From Micrasema longulum (Eukaryota > Arthropoda > Insecta > Trichoptera > Brachycentridae), in the NCBI GenBank assembly GCA_022494885.1, contig JAGVSM010005023.1:37379-101378 (forward strand): a DNA stretch of 64,000 nucleotides, written 5' to 3'. The notes below the pieces were generated by a model. It was not told the DNA's origin. It saw only the letters and a list, made by a program, of their open reading frames with translations, and did no database searches. Shown piece by piece: positions 9,200-21,544 of the stretch. A program made the position numbers and the translations under genes. Position 1 is the stretch's first letter; every line of letters starts with the position of its first letter.

Positions 9200-11562
9200 G
9201 AATTATAATTACTTTTTAAATCAAAATTTAAATGTAGACGATAAATTGCACAATTTTATCATATCCTTGATACTGCCATTGAGTCATCTGTGCCTAAAAC
9301 TAAATTCATAGCAAGTCATTTTCCTAAATGGTTTAGTAAAAAACTTATTGAAGTTATACTACATAAAAAGATTGCTCATAGTAATTTTAAAAGGTCTCGA
9401 GACATTAAAGATTATGAAGAATTTTCGAAATTGAGAATTTTGTCTAAGCAGCTTTCTAAAACCTGTTATCAAGACTGTGTAAGTAAATTTGAAGTCAAGG
9501 CTGCATCTAAGCCGCAACATATTTTTAAATTTTCCAAGATTCTTAACAGTAGGGAATCTGGAATTCCGTCCACAGTGTATTACAAACGCAAAATGGCAGA
9601 CACACCACAGGAAGTTGCCAATTTATTTGCTGATTACTTTAGCAGTGTTTATAGTTCTACTTCTAATTCTAGGTTACACAGTATTGATAATACAGATTTA
9701 ATTGATTTTAACGACTGTGTATTTACTGATTCTGATGTAAAAAAGGGGATTTGTGCCTTAGATCCAAAAAAAAGCGCTGGGCCAGACAATATCCCTACAC
9801 TTCTTCTTATACAATGTTGTCCCTCTTTAACTGGTCCACTTACAAAATTTTTAAACTTGTCCTTGAAAACTGGAAACTTTCCCAAGAAATGGAAGATCTC
9901 ATACTTAACCCCCATTTATAAAAAAGGAGATAAAACTGACGTCTCCAATTACCGACCCATTTGTATTCAGTCAGCCATTCCAAAGTTACTGGAATCTGTT
10001 TTGCTAACTAAGTTCACCAACGAAATTAGTAAAGTTATCACTCCGTTACAACATGGTTTCATAACTGGTAGATCAACTCTTACAAACCTCATGTTGCATC
10101 AGAATCGGTTGATCACATCAATGGAGAGACGTCATCAGACTGATACAATTTATACTGACTTTAGTAAAGCGTTCGACAAGGTTTCTCATACAATTTTAAT
10201 ACACAAACTTAGTTCATTGGGAATTACTGGTAATATCTTGGAATGGTTTAAAAGCTACCTGTCATCAAGGAAAATCTTAGTAAAAGTATTCGGTTATAAC
10301 TCGTATCAGTTTGAGGCATCTAGTGGGGTACCCCAAGGCTCCCACCTGGGACCAGTACTGTTTTCTTTGTTTGTTAATGACATTGTGTCGATATTTGAGA
10401 AAGTAGACATTCTTCTCTTTGCCGACGATCTTAAAATTTCAAAAACTGTTACCTCTGATACCGATTGTGGAGTTCTTCAGTCTAATTTGGTAAGGCTGTA
10501 CAACTGGTGCCAGAAAAATGAACTTTATTTAAATGTCGACAAGTGTTGTGTAATATCATTTACAAGAAGTAAAAAACCCATAATATTCGATTACAACATT
10601 AATAATATCAATCTGGGAAGAGTTACACAAATAAAGGATTTGGGGATAGTTTTTGACGAAAAATTGACATTTATTCCTCACATTGATACCATCACTAATA
10701 AGGCAATGAAATGTCTTGGATATTTGCAGCGAACTGTAAAGGATTTTAATTCCATCACTACCCTCAAAGTGCTATTTACTGCCTTGGTTAGAAGTAATTT
10801 AGAATTCAATTCAACAATTTGGTCACCTTATTACAATGTTCATATTTTAAAGTTAGAAAGAGTACAACGTAAATTCCTTAGATTCATCAATTACAAACTT
10901 AATATACCCGCTGAAAATATTGATTATGATAATTTATTATGTACACTAAATATGTCAACTCTATGTAAAAGAAGAATTATAAATGACTTATTAAATTTAT
11001 ATAAAATAGCGAATGGCGTATTGGACGTCCCGGAATTAACTAGTGTTATCAGCTTGAAAGTACCTCTTCGAAATACTCGGCAGCTAACGTTATTTTTTGA
11101 ATCTCCTGGCAGTCACAATTATTATTACAATTCACCAATACCTAGACTACACCGGCTAGGTAACGAGTATGGTGAAGTTGATATATTTTGTCTGTCTTTA
11201 TATAAATATAGGTTAAGTATTCAAAAGGTTATAAATTAATTTATGTAAAATTTCTTAATATTTTTCTTTATTTACTATTTCTTTTTCTCATGTATCTCTT
11301 TAATAATGTATAAACTTATATGTATGTATATGTATGCGTGTATGTTTTCATATGTAAATTTTTAAATATTTTTCTATGTACCATATACCTATGTTGGTAC
11401 ATTTCCTGATTTTTACTTATTATTGTATCTTTTAGCTTTTCTTATGTTATCTTTTATTTTAACCAAATTTACATACTTATGTTTCACTGCTGCACTTAAA
11501 TGTAATTTCTAAAATATGTAAAAGCCCATTGGGCGTGTAAATCAATAAATAAATAAATAATA
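9200..11562 (+). mobile_element. Jockey/CR1-like retrotransposon with open reverse transcriptase
   Basis: This is the best-preserved retroelement in the window. The frame 9290-11239 (649 codons, using GTG as the nominal first codon) is only the open part of a longer ORF2. In-frame sense continues upstream (LNVDDKLHN) across a 1-bp deletion near 9256. It encodes a complete reverse-transcriptase domain: SAGPDNIP, YLTPIYKKGDKTDVSNYRPI, TDFSKAFDKVSH, SSGVPQGSHLGPVLF and the catalytic FADD. The thumb-like C-terminal region follows. The apurinic endonuclease is absent (5' truncation). A 3' UTR of about 320 bp ends in CCCATTGGGC and an AATA tail at 11540-11562. It lies within ZNF-B intron 2 in the sense orientation. 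A related 3' end occurs at 55020-55380. Confidence 0.88.
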
Positions 11563-12114
11563 CCTAAGTTATGAATAGAATTTCTGTCTCATCTATTTTG
11601 AAATGAGGAAATGTGGAAAAATTCACTTTTGAATACATTTTTTTACTACCAACAAGTACAATTTCTTCTATTTATTTACAGTTCATGTGCATGGATAAAA
11701 AAAATGTGGAAAAAATTTTCATTCATTTATAAATTCCAGTTAATCAATGAAAATCTCGGCAACTACTTTGAATATAACAACATTTTTTTCGTAATCTTCA
11801 AGTAAACTTTAACACATAAGAAAAAAATTGTGTCATATTTTTAGGTGTATTGGAAAATTTTCAATGAAATATTCCGTTTATCGGGATCTCCGAAAATGAT
11901 AACATGTCGAGTACCCTGAGACAAATTTATAAAGCATCCATTTGAAAGAAAGATATGTAATTTAATTAGATCACAAAGCAAGCCACACAACAGTTTTCTA
12001 CATCTGAAATTGTCTCCATTTCTTGTCTGCTGGTTGGAAAAATCTTTATTGCATTTATTATTCTTTGATACACTTGGAAGAAGTATAGTTCAAATATTTA
12101 TGTCGTCGTTTCAG

Positions 12115-13630
12115 GTTTACAAGCGGGGCAAAAGGATATTAAGACTCACTTCTTGACTCATTCTGGTAAAAAAACATTCATTCTTGCTCACAGTGCCAGT
12201 ATAAATGTATACGCAGAAGTTATTTAAAATTTCACATGTTGACTCATACTGTTGAGAAACCATTCTCATGCTCAGAGTGCCAATATAAATGTACACAAAA
12301 AGGTGCGTTAAAAATACACTTGTTGACTCATTCTGGTAAGAAACCATTCACTTGCTCACAGTGCCAGTATAAATTTTTACGCAGAAGTTATTTAAAATCC
12401 CACATGTTGACTCATACTGGTGAGAAACCATTCTCATGCTCAGAGTGCCAATATAAATGTACACAAAAAGGTACGTTAAAAATACACTTGTTGACTCATT
12501 CTGGTAAGAAACCATTCACTTGCTCACAGTGCCAGTATAAATGTTTACGCAGAAGTAGTTTGAAATCCCACATGTTGAATCATACGGGTGAGAAACCATT
12601 CTCATGCTCAGAGTGCCAATATAAATGTACACAAAAAGTTGCGTTAAAAATACACTTGTTGACTCATTCTGGTAAAAAACCATTCTCATGCTCAAAGTGC
12701 CAATATAAATGTACACAAAGAGGTAATTTAAAATCCCACATGTTTACGCATACTGGTGAGAAACCATTCTCATGCGCAGAGTGCCAATATAAATGTTCAA
12801 ATAAAATGAGTTTGAAATCTCACATGTTTACTCATTCAGCTGAGGAACCATTCTCATGCTCCGAGTGCAAATATAAATGTGCAAAAAGAATTCAGTTAAA
12901 AAGACACTTGTCGACTCATTCTGGGGAAAAACCATTCCCATGCTCAGAGTGCCAATATAAATTTACACAAAAAGGTAGTTTAAAATCCCACATGTTTACG
13001 CATACTGGTGAGAAATCATTGTCATGCGCAGAGTGCAAATATAAATGTGCACAAAGATTTCAGTTAAAAAGACACATGTTGACTCATTCTGGGGAAAAAC
13101 CATTCTCATGCTCAGAGTGCCAATATAAATGTACACACAAAGGTAATTTAAAATCCCACATGTTGACGCATACTGGTGAGAAACCATTCTCATGCGCAGA
13201 GTGCCAATATAAATGTTCAAATAAAATGAGTTTGAAATCTCACATGTTTACTCATTCAGCTGAGAAACCATTCTCATGCTCAGAATGCAAATACAAATGT
13301 ACACAAAGAAGTCAGTTAAAAAGTCACTTGTTCACTCATTCTGGGGAAAAACCATTTAATTGCTCAGAGTGTAAGTACAGATGTTCACGTAAATGCGATT
13401 TAAAACATCACATGTTGAATCATACTGGTGAGAAACCATTCTCATGCTTAGAGTGCCAATATAAATGTTCACGTAGAAATACCTTAAAAATTCACATGTT
13501 GACTCATACTGGTGAGAAACCATTCTCATGCGCAGAGTGCCAATATAAATGTTCACGTAGAAATACCTTAAAAATTCACATGTTGACTCATACTAGTGAG
13601 AAACCATTCTTAAGCTCAGAGTGCAAATAA
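12115..13630 (+). pseudogene. ZNF-B last exon: 16 in-frame fingers after a 2-bp frameshift
   Basis: This is the homologue of 345-2026, opened by the same TTTCAG acceptor. In the frame delivered by the phase-1 donor at 7861, the first finger is hit by an extra TT at about 12180 (CATTCATTCTTGC against CATTCACTTGC in ZNF-A). A TAA follows at 12225-12227. The product would be about 124 residues with no finger. The finger frame is then open from an ATG at 12236 for 464 codons. It encodes 16 complete fingers and the same truncated last finger as ZNF-A. Translation from 12236, an alternative 5' exon or a sequencing indel could rescue it. As written, it is a broken gene. Confidence 0.75.
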
Positions 13631-14740
13631 AAACGCGTACAAAAAATTCGGTTAAAAAGACGCTAGCTAACTCAGTGCTAGTATTAATATATAGTAGTTC
13701 ATGAGCAAGTGATTAAAAACCATACCGTCAAACGTGACAATTTTGCCCAGTTTTAACAAACTTACAATATCATAATTTTTTTGTATAGGACTACTCCTAT
13801 CCATTTTGTTGAATAGTGATACTAATTATTCTGAGAATTTGCACAAATACAAAACGTTTGCTTTTCTTTTATTTATGCAATTTTAGAAGACAAAACATGC
13901 TGGGCAAAATTATCTCCATTTGTTGACAATTTTGCCCACTTGGTAAATAACTGTTATTTTAGGTTTTATCATCCTTATCATACGGTTTATTACTACTTTT
14001 TGGGCGAAAAAAACTGTTTATGTTTAAACAATAGCATCATTGAGGCATCACCATTATAAAATCAATGAAAAAACCGGTGGGCAAAATTGTCAACGATTAC
14101 CTCAATTTCTCTATACAATGTGGATTTGTGGGCCAGGGTTGGCACATAATTGGATTTTTAACAAAACCAAAGAGGAGTTTATCTCTAATCCTTTTAATTT
14201 GTTCGTGTTTGACTATGCATAAGCCAATAATTTTTTTTTACAAACCATTTCAGTTCTGATGCGATTTTCGTAATTAAGGGAGCTTGCCCCCAAAACGATT
14301 TTTCTTTAAATGTGTATGTAGAAAAAAACACGATCTTTATTTTTTTGTAGAGCAGTGCAATTATTTGCTAGATTAACTATACTTTGAAATTGTATTTTAT
14401 GTACATAATTCATAATATTGTGTATGTTTTATTTTTTTCTTTAGACTGTTAAAAATATTTATACAAAAAACATTTAAAATAAAAAATAAGTCTTCATAAT
14501 TATTATATCTTCATATATTACAAAACGCTGGCAAATTAAATCAATAAAACTTTCTAAAATGTGGTCGGATATTCTTACATTATTTTTGAATGGTAAAAAT
14601 TAAAATTGGTTTTTGTATAACAATTTTTAATTTACTCACAGAAAATGACTCAATCTTGCAGTTTTTAAGATTTACATTAAATTTATGAAAACCTTGATGC
14701 AAGATTACAGGTTCAGGTAAAGATTTCACAATGTTCTAAT
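13631..14740 (+). other. ZNF-B 3' flank, copy of 2027-3130
   Basis: The content is as in copy 1: AATAAA overlapping the stop codon, then the inverted TGACAATTTTGCCCA motifs between 13735 and 14095, then AT-rich sequence. No gene is visible. Confidence 0.5.
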
Positions 14741-15790
14741 TAAAAACATCAGCAATATCCTCAACTTGAGATCACACAGAGCTCCATTATGTTTGAGTCT
14801 TACAAATGAAAAGAAAAACTCTTGATTTACAAACTAAACAATAATGTACTAATGAGAAAGCGCGAAATTAAAGATCTTGGGGTTGTTTTAGACTCAAAAC
14901 TACTTTTTGAATCGCATATCAATAAAATTGCCTCCAAAGCATTGAGCATCTTAGGTTTCATAAGTCGAATGAGTAAACACTTTGATAATCCAAAGGCCCT
15001 AATTTCATTATATTATACGTTTGTCAGAAACCATTTGGAATACGCATCTCAGATATGGAATCCCAAGTATGCCATATATATAACAAGAATAAAAAATATT
15101 CAAAACAGATTTATAAAGTACCTAAAATACAAAACCGGTATTTCTTATGTATAAACTCTCACTGCCTCCACCTACCATGGAATCACTTCTCTACAGCACC
15201 GCAGAGTGTGTGCGGACCAACTACAGCTTCACAAAATTATGACACGAATAGTAGACTGTACAGAGCTACTTAGTTTAATAACGATACATGTGCCAGCCAG
15301 GATTTGTAGACGGTACCACCTGTTTTATGTACCAATAAGTAAAACATTGTATGTAAAAATGCTTTTTTTCGTAGGACTTTTTTAGTGTACAATACAAAAT
15401 TTAAAGATATAGATTACACAAACATCACTTACGTCAGATTTAAAATTTACAGTAAAAATGCATTATGTATTATAATAATAAATATGTACATCTCCCTTCC
15501 CCTCCTTATCCTCTCTTCAAGCATCCTTGTCCTAATCTCACCCAATTTACAATAGCTTACTGTTCTTAAAAAAAAACTTTGATTATTGAAAAATATTAAC
15601 GAGTACATGAAAATAAAAATTTGATATGTATAAACTTAAATGTATTTATTTAATATGAAGTATATTTTCTTTACTAACTTTGTATACTTTGTGGACATCT
15701 GTCATTAGTTCTGAGTTTATACACTATATCTGTTTGTTTACTATAAATATGTATGTAGAAATGTTGATTTCCCAAATAAAATAAAACATA
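14740..15790 (+). mobile_element. Jockey/CR1-like retrotransposon, 3' part (copy 2)
   Basis: This is the duplicate of 3130-4180. The frame at 14822-15154 has IKDLGVVLDSKL and VRNHLEYASQIWNP, followed by the same 3' UTR ending in CCCAAATAAAATAAAA. It was duplicated with the block rather than inserted separately, since its flanks also match. Confidence 0.75.
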
Positions 15791-15849
15791 TTAAAATATT
15801 ATCTCCTTGTTAATACTTTACGAATTATTTATTTATCTCTCTGAATCAA

Positions 15850-16926
15850 TTATATGATACGCTATAACTTCCTGGGGGTTATCAAGTAAAACTAATATTA
15901 ATTCTATTCAAACTTTGCAAAAGTCTATGATCAAATTGCTATTACATAAAGATGTATACCGCCAGAGACACAATATTTCAATATCATTGATGAATAAATC
16001 TGTAAATAAATTATCTGTTGGGGCTCTACTTTGGTACAACTTAATTTGTCAGCATGCGTCGCACTCCGAGTATAAACACAAGTTGGTACATGATTACAAC
16101 ACCAGGTTTACTAGTATGTTTACTAGAGCTAGCTGTTCCTAGATATTGCAATAAATATGGCAACACAACTGTCACCAAAATTCTCTTGAAAGAGTCCAAA
16201 AAAAAGTCTTACGGTATATAAATTTTAAACTTAGAATCAGTCATGAACTTTTAAATTATAATTTTTTGCTAAAAACATTAAATTTGTTAAAACTTAACAA
16301 TAGTAGAATAATTATAGACCTTTTAAATTTATTCAAAATTGTAAATTCAATATAGGATTGCCCTGAACTACCATCTCTCATCAACAACTTCAGGGTGCCT
16401 GGAAGAATGACTAGACAGGTGCCACCGTTTTGTAGCAACAATTCACGGACAGTGTATACTTGTAATGCCGTATTCAATAGACTTCATGAAATCAGCAATA
16501 CTTATTCCCACGTATCTGATATATTTAGTGTAGGGTATTGTTCCTGTAGAACAAACCTTTTGAACTTTTTCAAAGATGGTGAATGGTAATTATATTTATT
16601 TATTCATGCATTTCATAATATATATGTATACAGTTTTTTGTTCACTTTGCCTAGCTGTGGGAAACAGAACTTATGATTTTCTTGTTGTTTTACGGTAGAA
16701 TGTTTTATTATTTAAACTTTCTGCTGAATATGCTGTATAATTTTTTAAATATAAATCTTGTTCAACTTTTGGTTTAATTTTTTTTTATATATAAATCTTG
16801 GGTATAAGGAAATTCATGTTTAAAAGAAAATAAAAAAATGGAGCCAAATATGTTAATATTATAAATGTTTGTAAAATGCAGATTTGCCGTTTATGTTTAT
16901 AAAATAAAATAAATAAATAAATAAAA
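15850..16926 (+). mobile_element. Jockey-like reverse-transcriptase remnants with tail
   Basis: This is the counterpart of 4240-4866 and then continues beyond the duplication. It holds the LERVQKKVLRYINFKL segment, a C-terminal piece up to LLNFFKDGEW near 16588, a UTR, and an AAATA-type tail at 16895-16926. The frame is broken (a TAG at about 16353) and there is no catalytic core. Confidence 0.6.
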
Positions 16927-17215
16927 GGACACTGCAATACAGTATAGCTAAAATATTTAGCAAGTTACCAAACAACATTAAAAATACTGAGTTGTATACA
17001 GGAGTGCGACGTTTGATCAAATTATGGTTATTAGAAAAAAGTTTTTTGTATAGTTATATAGTTTTTAATTTTTCATAATGTAATATGTAATGTTTTTCAA
17101 GTAAAATTATTATTAATGTAGGTTAGTGTGAATAATCGTAGCAATCCATAAGAAGCTGCTGACGAGTTGTACCTATGTATGCAACTCAGCAGGACTTTAA
17201 TTTAAAACTATGTAA
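16927..17215 (+). mobile_element. Short non-LTR C-terminal remnant
   Basis: The sequence near 16955-17050 reads roughly FSKLPNNIKNTELY then RRLIKLWLLEKSFLY. It resembles the final residues of Jockey-type ORF2 proteins. The rest of this stretch is unassigned. Confidence 0.35.
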
Positions 17216-17217
17216 CA

Positions 17218-17860
17218 ATATTTTGAGTGTGTCCAAATTTTTGTAGACAAGGACTAGATTCAACTCCCCGGGGAGCTGTTAACATTAACATATTTACAGG
17301 TCCTCGACTTATATAATTAATTGTAGTGCTTTCACACTTATATATTATGCAGACATGGTATAGTCTAAGCTTATAACCGAGTTGCACAGCTTAAACATGC
17401 GCTGTGCCAGCAGGTACCCTGCAAGACATCGGACCCTCCCAGCAGAGATGAACATTTTAAAGAAGGCAATATAGAAGTCTAGGCATCTACAGGGCTTATG
17501 ACCTGTCATTGGCTGGTTTAAGTGGCCACTTTACACACTGTGTAACTTTCACCATTCTGCCCATATTTAAACATCTATATTACTTAAATTCTTTCATCTG
17601 TTGATGTTTGTGAAGTTAAAGAGCTGAAACCTTTATTTATGCGGGTGAGATTCATCTAATGGAATTATTTCACCTACATACTAGACTAGGCAACGCTTGA
17701 AATTTTTATTTTTTCATTTTCTATACTTCTAATTTCTATAGGTGGATTTATCAACAATATTTTGAGTTTGTCCAAATTTTTGTTGATAAGGACTGGATTC
17801 ACCTCCCCGGGGAGCTGTTAACATTAACATATTACAACAGAGATGAAGAACATTTTAAAG
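17218..17860 (+). repeat. Palindromic-core repeat, interrupted copy plus second head
   Basis: The family begins AACAATATTTTGAGT, passes through CAGGGCTTATGACCTGTC and AGTGGCCACTTTACACA, and ends in a GGCAACGC...GGTGGATTTATC tail. Here the unit is split by about 140 bp of foreign sequence (about 17300-17442), runs to about 17750, and is followed directly by a new head at 17752. No coding capacity is visible. Confidence 0.75.
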
Positions 17861-17887
17861 ATCTTCATCTCTGTTGTAATATGTTAA
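17824..17887. repeat. Perfect 25-bp inverted repeat
   Basis: The arms at 17824-17848 and 17863-17887 are exact reverse complements around a 14-nt loop. They consist of the TAACATATTACAACAGAGA segment of the palindromic-core repeat meeting its own inverse. It would form a strong hairpin. It most likely marks an inverted junction of two repeat copies. Confidence 0.85.
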
Positions 17888-17904
17888 TTAAAACTATTTT
17901 GTAA

Positions 17905-19120
17905 ATATTTTTGAATAATATAAAAACTACGGGACGCGAACTTGACTTGGGAGGATGCGCAGGATCTGGCAGCCGACAGAGATGCATGGAGGATCCCTGT
18001 AGCTGGAATACTGTACAGATTTCAGAGAATGCTTCCAGTTTCGCTGCTTCGAGCAATCTATTTTTCTATGGTCCATTCGCATTTATCATACCTATGCTGT
18101 GTTTGGGGTTTTGCAACTAAGAGCAAAATTTCTGAGGTGCAGATTATTCAGAATAGAGCGATCAGAAATGTGTTTCACCTACCGTATGATACTCATGTAA
18201 GGGACATTTATTTTGAAACAAAAATCATGCCTTTTAGCATGCTTTCCTATTTCGAGATAACTGACACTATCATTAATACTACTCTCGACTCAATGCACAG
18301 TAACATAAAGCCAGCTTTCATTGGAGACATCCATCGGTACAGTACTCGATCAAAAAACAATATATATATTGGATCTGTGAAGTCTACGAAGTTTGGTACT
18401 AGATCTTTACAATACATAGGTTTCAAGGAATTTAATAAATTGCCACAAAAATTTAAGTACCTATTTCAAAATATAGAAACAGGACGTGCGAATTGAAGAA
18501 TTATTTTTTCCAGAAGTACTTTGAATAAATAATGTTAGTTTATAGAGAATGCGCATCTTGAACATATACCTTTTAATATTTTACCGTTTTTGCTTGTATA
18601 TGTAATTTTTAATACTATTTAAATGTTATTTGTGTTTTTTTCTTTTTATATACTTTTTTTGGCTTGTATACATAATTTCAATTTTTTCAACGTTTTTGAT
18701 AAAAAAAATTAACCTGTATTGGGTGTGCGCATATTTTGTTAATTAAAAAAAATGATTTTATTTTGTACTAGTTCAGTATGTATATATACATACATGTAAT
18801 TTTTAAACTTTTCAATTTTCTTTCCCAGATTGCATAATGTAAACATTATTTTGAATTTATTTCCATGCCTAGTATTCTGTTTATTTTGTTATTTTCAAGT
18901 ATTTTTCATACCCTTTTTAATTTGTAGTATATCATAATTTTAATTTTTCTGCTTTTGTAAATAATATTATAGTTTAAAATTTAAAAAAGTCTCTAAAAAA
19001 ATTATTATCTGTATGTCCCTAAATGAGTTTTAAAAAAAAAAACTCCTTGGGAATATTGTATATAATTATGTATAATATGTTTTCAATATAATAAAAATAA
19101 AAAAAAATAAAAAAATATGC
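17905..19120 (+). mobile_element. Non-LTR retrotransposon 3' part
   Basis: The open frame 17942-18496 starts with an RTE-like end (TWEDAQDLAADRDAWR). It continues as a Jockey/R1-like C-terminal domain with YFSMVHSHLSYLCCVWG and QIIQNRAIRNVFHLP. A 0.6-kb AT-rich UTR follows and ends in an A-rich tail at 19087-19115. The two parts may come from different elements joined by insertion. No catalytic core is present. Confidence 0.65.
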
Positions 19121-19284
19121 TCCAACTATAAACTTATCCAACTTATCCTTGGCTCTTCCCGACCGACTTTTTAGTGGGGATGCTAGGCTATCAGTCATTA
19201 TGGAGAAGGCGGGACGTTCATTTGAGTGTTCACTTTTTCCCGGTGATCGGTGGTCGCATACATAACTCAGAAAGTCTGATGGAA

Positions 19285-20045
19285 AAGTCTACGATGTATT
19301 AAAGAAAAGCGATTTGCTTATGAATGTTGATAAATCAAAAGTGATGGTTTTTGAAAGGGATGAAAATATAACTAAATGTGAGATCAGCGTGAACGGAGAT
19401 ATTCTGAATCAGGTAGAAGAATTTGTGTACTTGGGAAGTATGTCTACTAGGGACGGAAAGGCCGAGAAAGATATTGAAAGGAGGGTGAGTGCCGGGAACA
19501 GGATGAACGGTGCACTGAAATCTTCTTTGGCAAACAAATGTTTATCGCAGGAGGTTAAATTAGCAGATCACAGAGGAGTTCTAGTGCCAACTCTAATGTA
19601 TGGGAGCGAAGTATGGAATTGGAAAAATGATGATAAAAGTAGGTCAAATGCTGTCGAAATGCGATCCCTCTTGCGAATGTGTGGTAAAACGATGTATGAT
19701 AGGTGCACAAATGTCGAGATCCGTAAACTATGTAAGGCTGAGATATGTGAGTTTGGACGTGTAGAGCGAATGGACAGCGAAAGAACGGCTGAAAGGATCT
19801 ACTATGCGAATGCTGATGGACGCAGAAAACGAGGAAGACCGAGAAAGACATGGCACGATCAAGTATATCAAATACTTGAAGATGGACATGTCAAAAGTAG
19901 AAAAAATCGGCGTGCGTGCATGAGAAGATATATGAATGTAGAGGAAACGAGGTATGTATGCAAAGACAGAGTGATTTGGCATTCTATCCTCTCTGCCTAC
20001 CCCTACGGGAAAACGGCGTGATGGTTTGTTGTTGTTGTTACATTT
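19285..20045 (+). mobile_element. RTE-like retrotransposon, 3' part with TTG tail
   Basis: The frame 19314-20021 (235 codons) begins in the strand after the catalytic site (LLMNVDKSKVMVFERDE). It runs through VYLGSMSTRDGKAEKDIERR, VPTLMYGSEVWNW, NAVEMRSLLRMCGK and RGRPRKTWHDQ to the family end SILSAYPYGKTA. The UTR is nearly absent and the copy ends in a TTG repeat. This is the reference 3' end for the RTE-like copies in the window. A short gap compared with other copies lies around 19745, where IDKIKKGALRW is missing. Confidence 0.85.
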
Positions 20046-20087
20046 GATTAGCTATGCATTTATGATAAATGAGTAAGTTTTTTTGTT

Positions 20088-20665
20088 AACAATATTTTGA
20101 GTTTGTCCAAATTTTTATAGACAAGAACTGAATTCAACTCCCTGGGGAGCTGTTTATATTAACATATTACAAAATAGCTGAAGAACATTTACAGGGCTTA
20201 TGACCTGTCAATGGCTGGTTTAAGTGGCCACTTTACACACTGTGTAACATTTACCATTCTGCTCATATTTGAACATCTATATTTCTTCAATTCTTTCATC
20301 TGCTGATGCTTGTGAAGTTAAATAAAGCATAACAAAATATTGACGATAAATCCACCTGGTCCATGAAGAAGTATAGAAATTGAAAAAATAACATTTTCAG
20401 GCGTTGCCTAGTATGTACGTGAAATAATTCAATTAAATGAATCTCACCCGCCTAAATAAAGACTTCAGCTCTTTAACTTCACAAACATCAACAGATGGAA
20501 AGAGCTGAAGGAATATAGATGTTCAAATATGAGCAGAATGGTGAATGTTACACAGTGTGTAAAGTGGCCACTTAAACCAGCCCTTGACAGGTCATAAACC
20601 CTGTAGATGCCTAGACTTCTTTATTACCTTCTCTTAAATGTTCTTAATCTCTGTTGTAATGTGTT
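20088..20665. repeat. Palindromic-core repeat, head-to-head inverted pair
   Basis: A forward copy (20088-20334) is followed by a reverse copy (20335-20665). Both contain the CAGGGCTTATGACCTGTC / GTGGCCACTTAAACC core. The forward copy lacks part of the AAGAACATTTAAGAGAAGG region, and the reverse copy includes the tail with TTCAGGCGTTGCCTAG. The pair makes a long imperfect palindrome. Confidence 0.75.
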
Positions 20666-20939
20666 TTTTGTTGTTATTGTTATATTAGTAGGTATGCTCA
20701 TTCAGTTGGGACTGTGCTTCCTTCTGAGCGGAACGCACAGGTTCTTTTGTTTTGTCCTTCCCTTACGGGGGTGGTATTCGGATCCTCTGCCTCTGACAAC
20801 CCAGGGAGTCTTTCTTTATTCGAAGCCGTTCTCTCAGTGTAAATATTTGTGTTTTTACTTAAGTTTGTTGTGTAAGTTATGTTTGTTGTGTTACTATACT
20901 TCTTCACAATATTTTTAATAATCCCACTTCGCCTGTTTT

Positions 20940-21240
20940 TCTGAGAATGCTCTTCCAAACTCTTTCACAACACGGACTATCTCTTCGTTCTAGTAACGAG
21001 AGAACCCTTTTAATAATAACAACACTAAAACCCTGTCATCGCTCTAATTTTCTTGCCTACTCTTTCACAGTAGTAGCTGCTCGATTGTGGAATAATCTAC
21101 CCACTAATGTTAGAGACTCCCCTTCTTTATATACAATTAAGTCAAGATTGAAATGTCACTATCTAAATATTTAAATTGTTCCTTTATCCATCTTCTTCCC
21201 TTTCCTTCCCATCCCCTCTCCTCTCTTCATAGTATAATGT
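20940..21240 (+). mobile_element. CR1/Jockey-like C-terminal fragment
   Basis: The frame 20947-21174 gives LSLRSSNERTLLI and AYSFTVVAARLWNNLPTNVRD. The same C-terminal signature appears in the frame at 36612-35893 (YSVHAARLWNHLPSTIKD). It is part of the sequence that interrupts the GGATCC repeat. Confidence 0.7.
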
Positions 21241-21544
21241 TAATTTAAAAAATATATATTTAGTTAAACTTTCTTTTTAATTTTTGTATAAAATACAAAT
21301 GTGTCTCCATATGTCTATGTATTTATAATTTTCTCAAAATGAACGGTTTGGGTAGGTAGGAAAAAGTTGCCTTAAGGCAATATGCCCGCCCTTATTTTTT
21401 TTTATTTATTTACAATTTTAAAAAACCCCTTAGGGCTACATTAGAAATTTGATATTGTCTAGTCATTTTATGTCTCGTCTAGTCTAGTCTAGTTAGTTCA
21501 GTCATCATGTGCTTTTTCAGATTGATTTTAAATTATATGTATAT

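Larger units (their letters stand above)
11771..16475 (+). repeat. Duplicated block, copy 2
   Basis: This is a direct copy of 1-4866. It differs by scattered substitutions, a 2-bp insertion in the first finger, loss (or lack) of two fingers, and small indels in the 3' flank. Past 16475 copy 2 continues smoothly through the same retroelement to its AAATA tail near 16926, whereas copy 1 breaks off. Copy 2 therefore holds the less disrupted right side. Confidence 0.9.
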
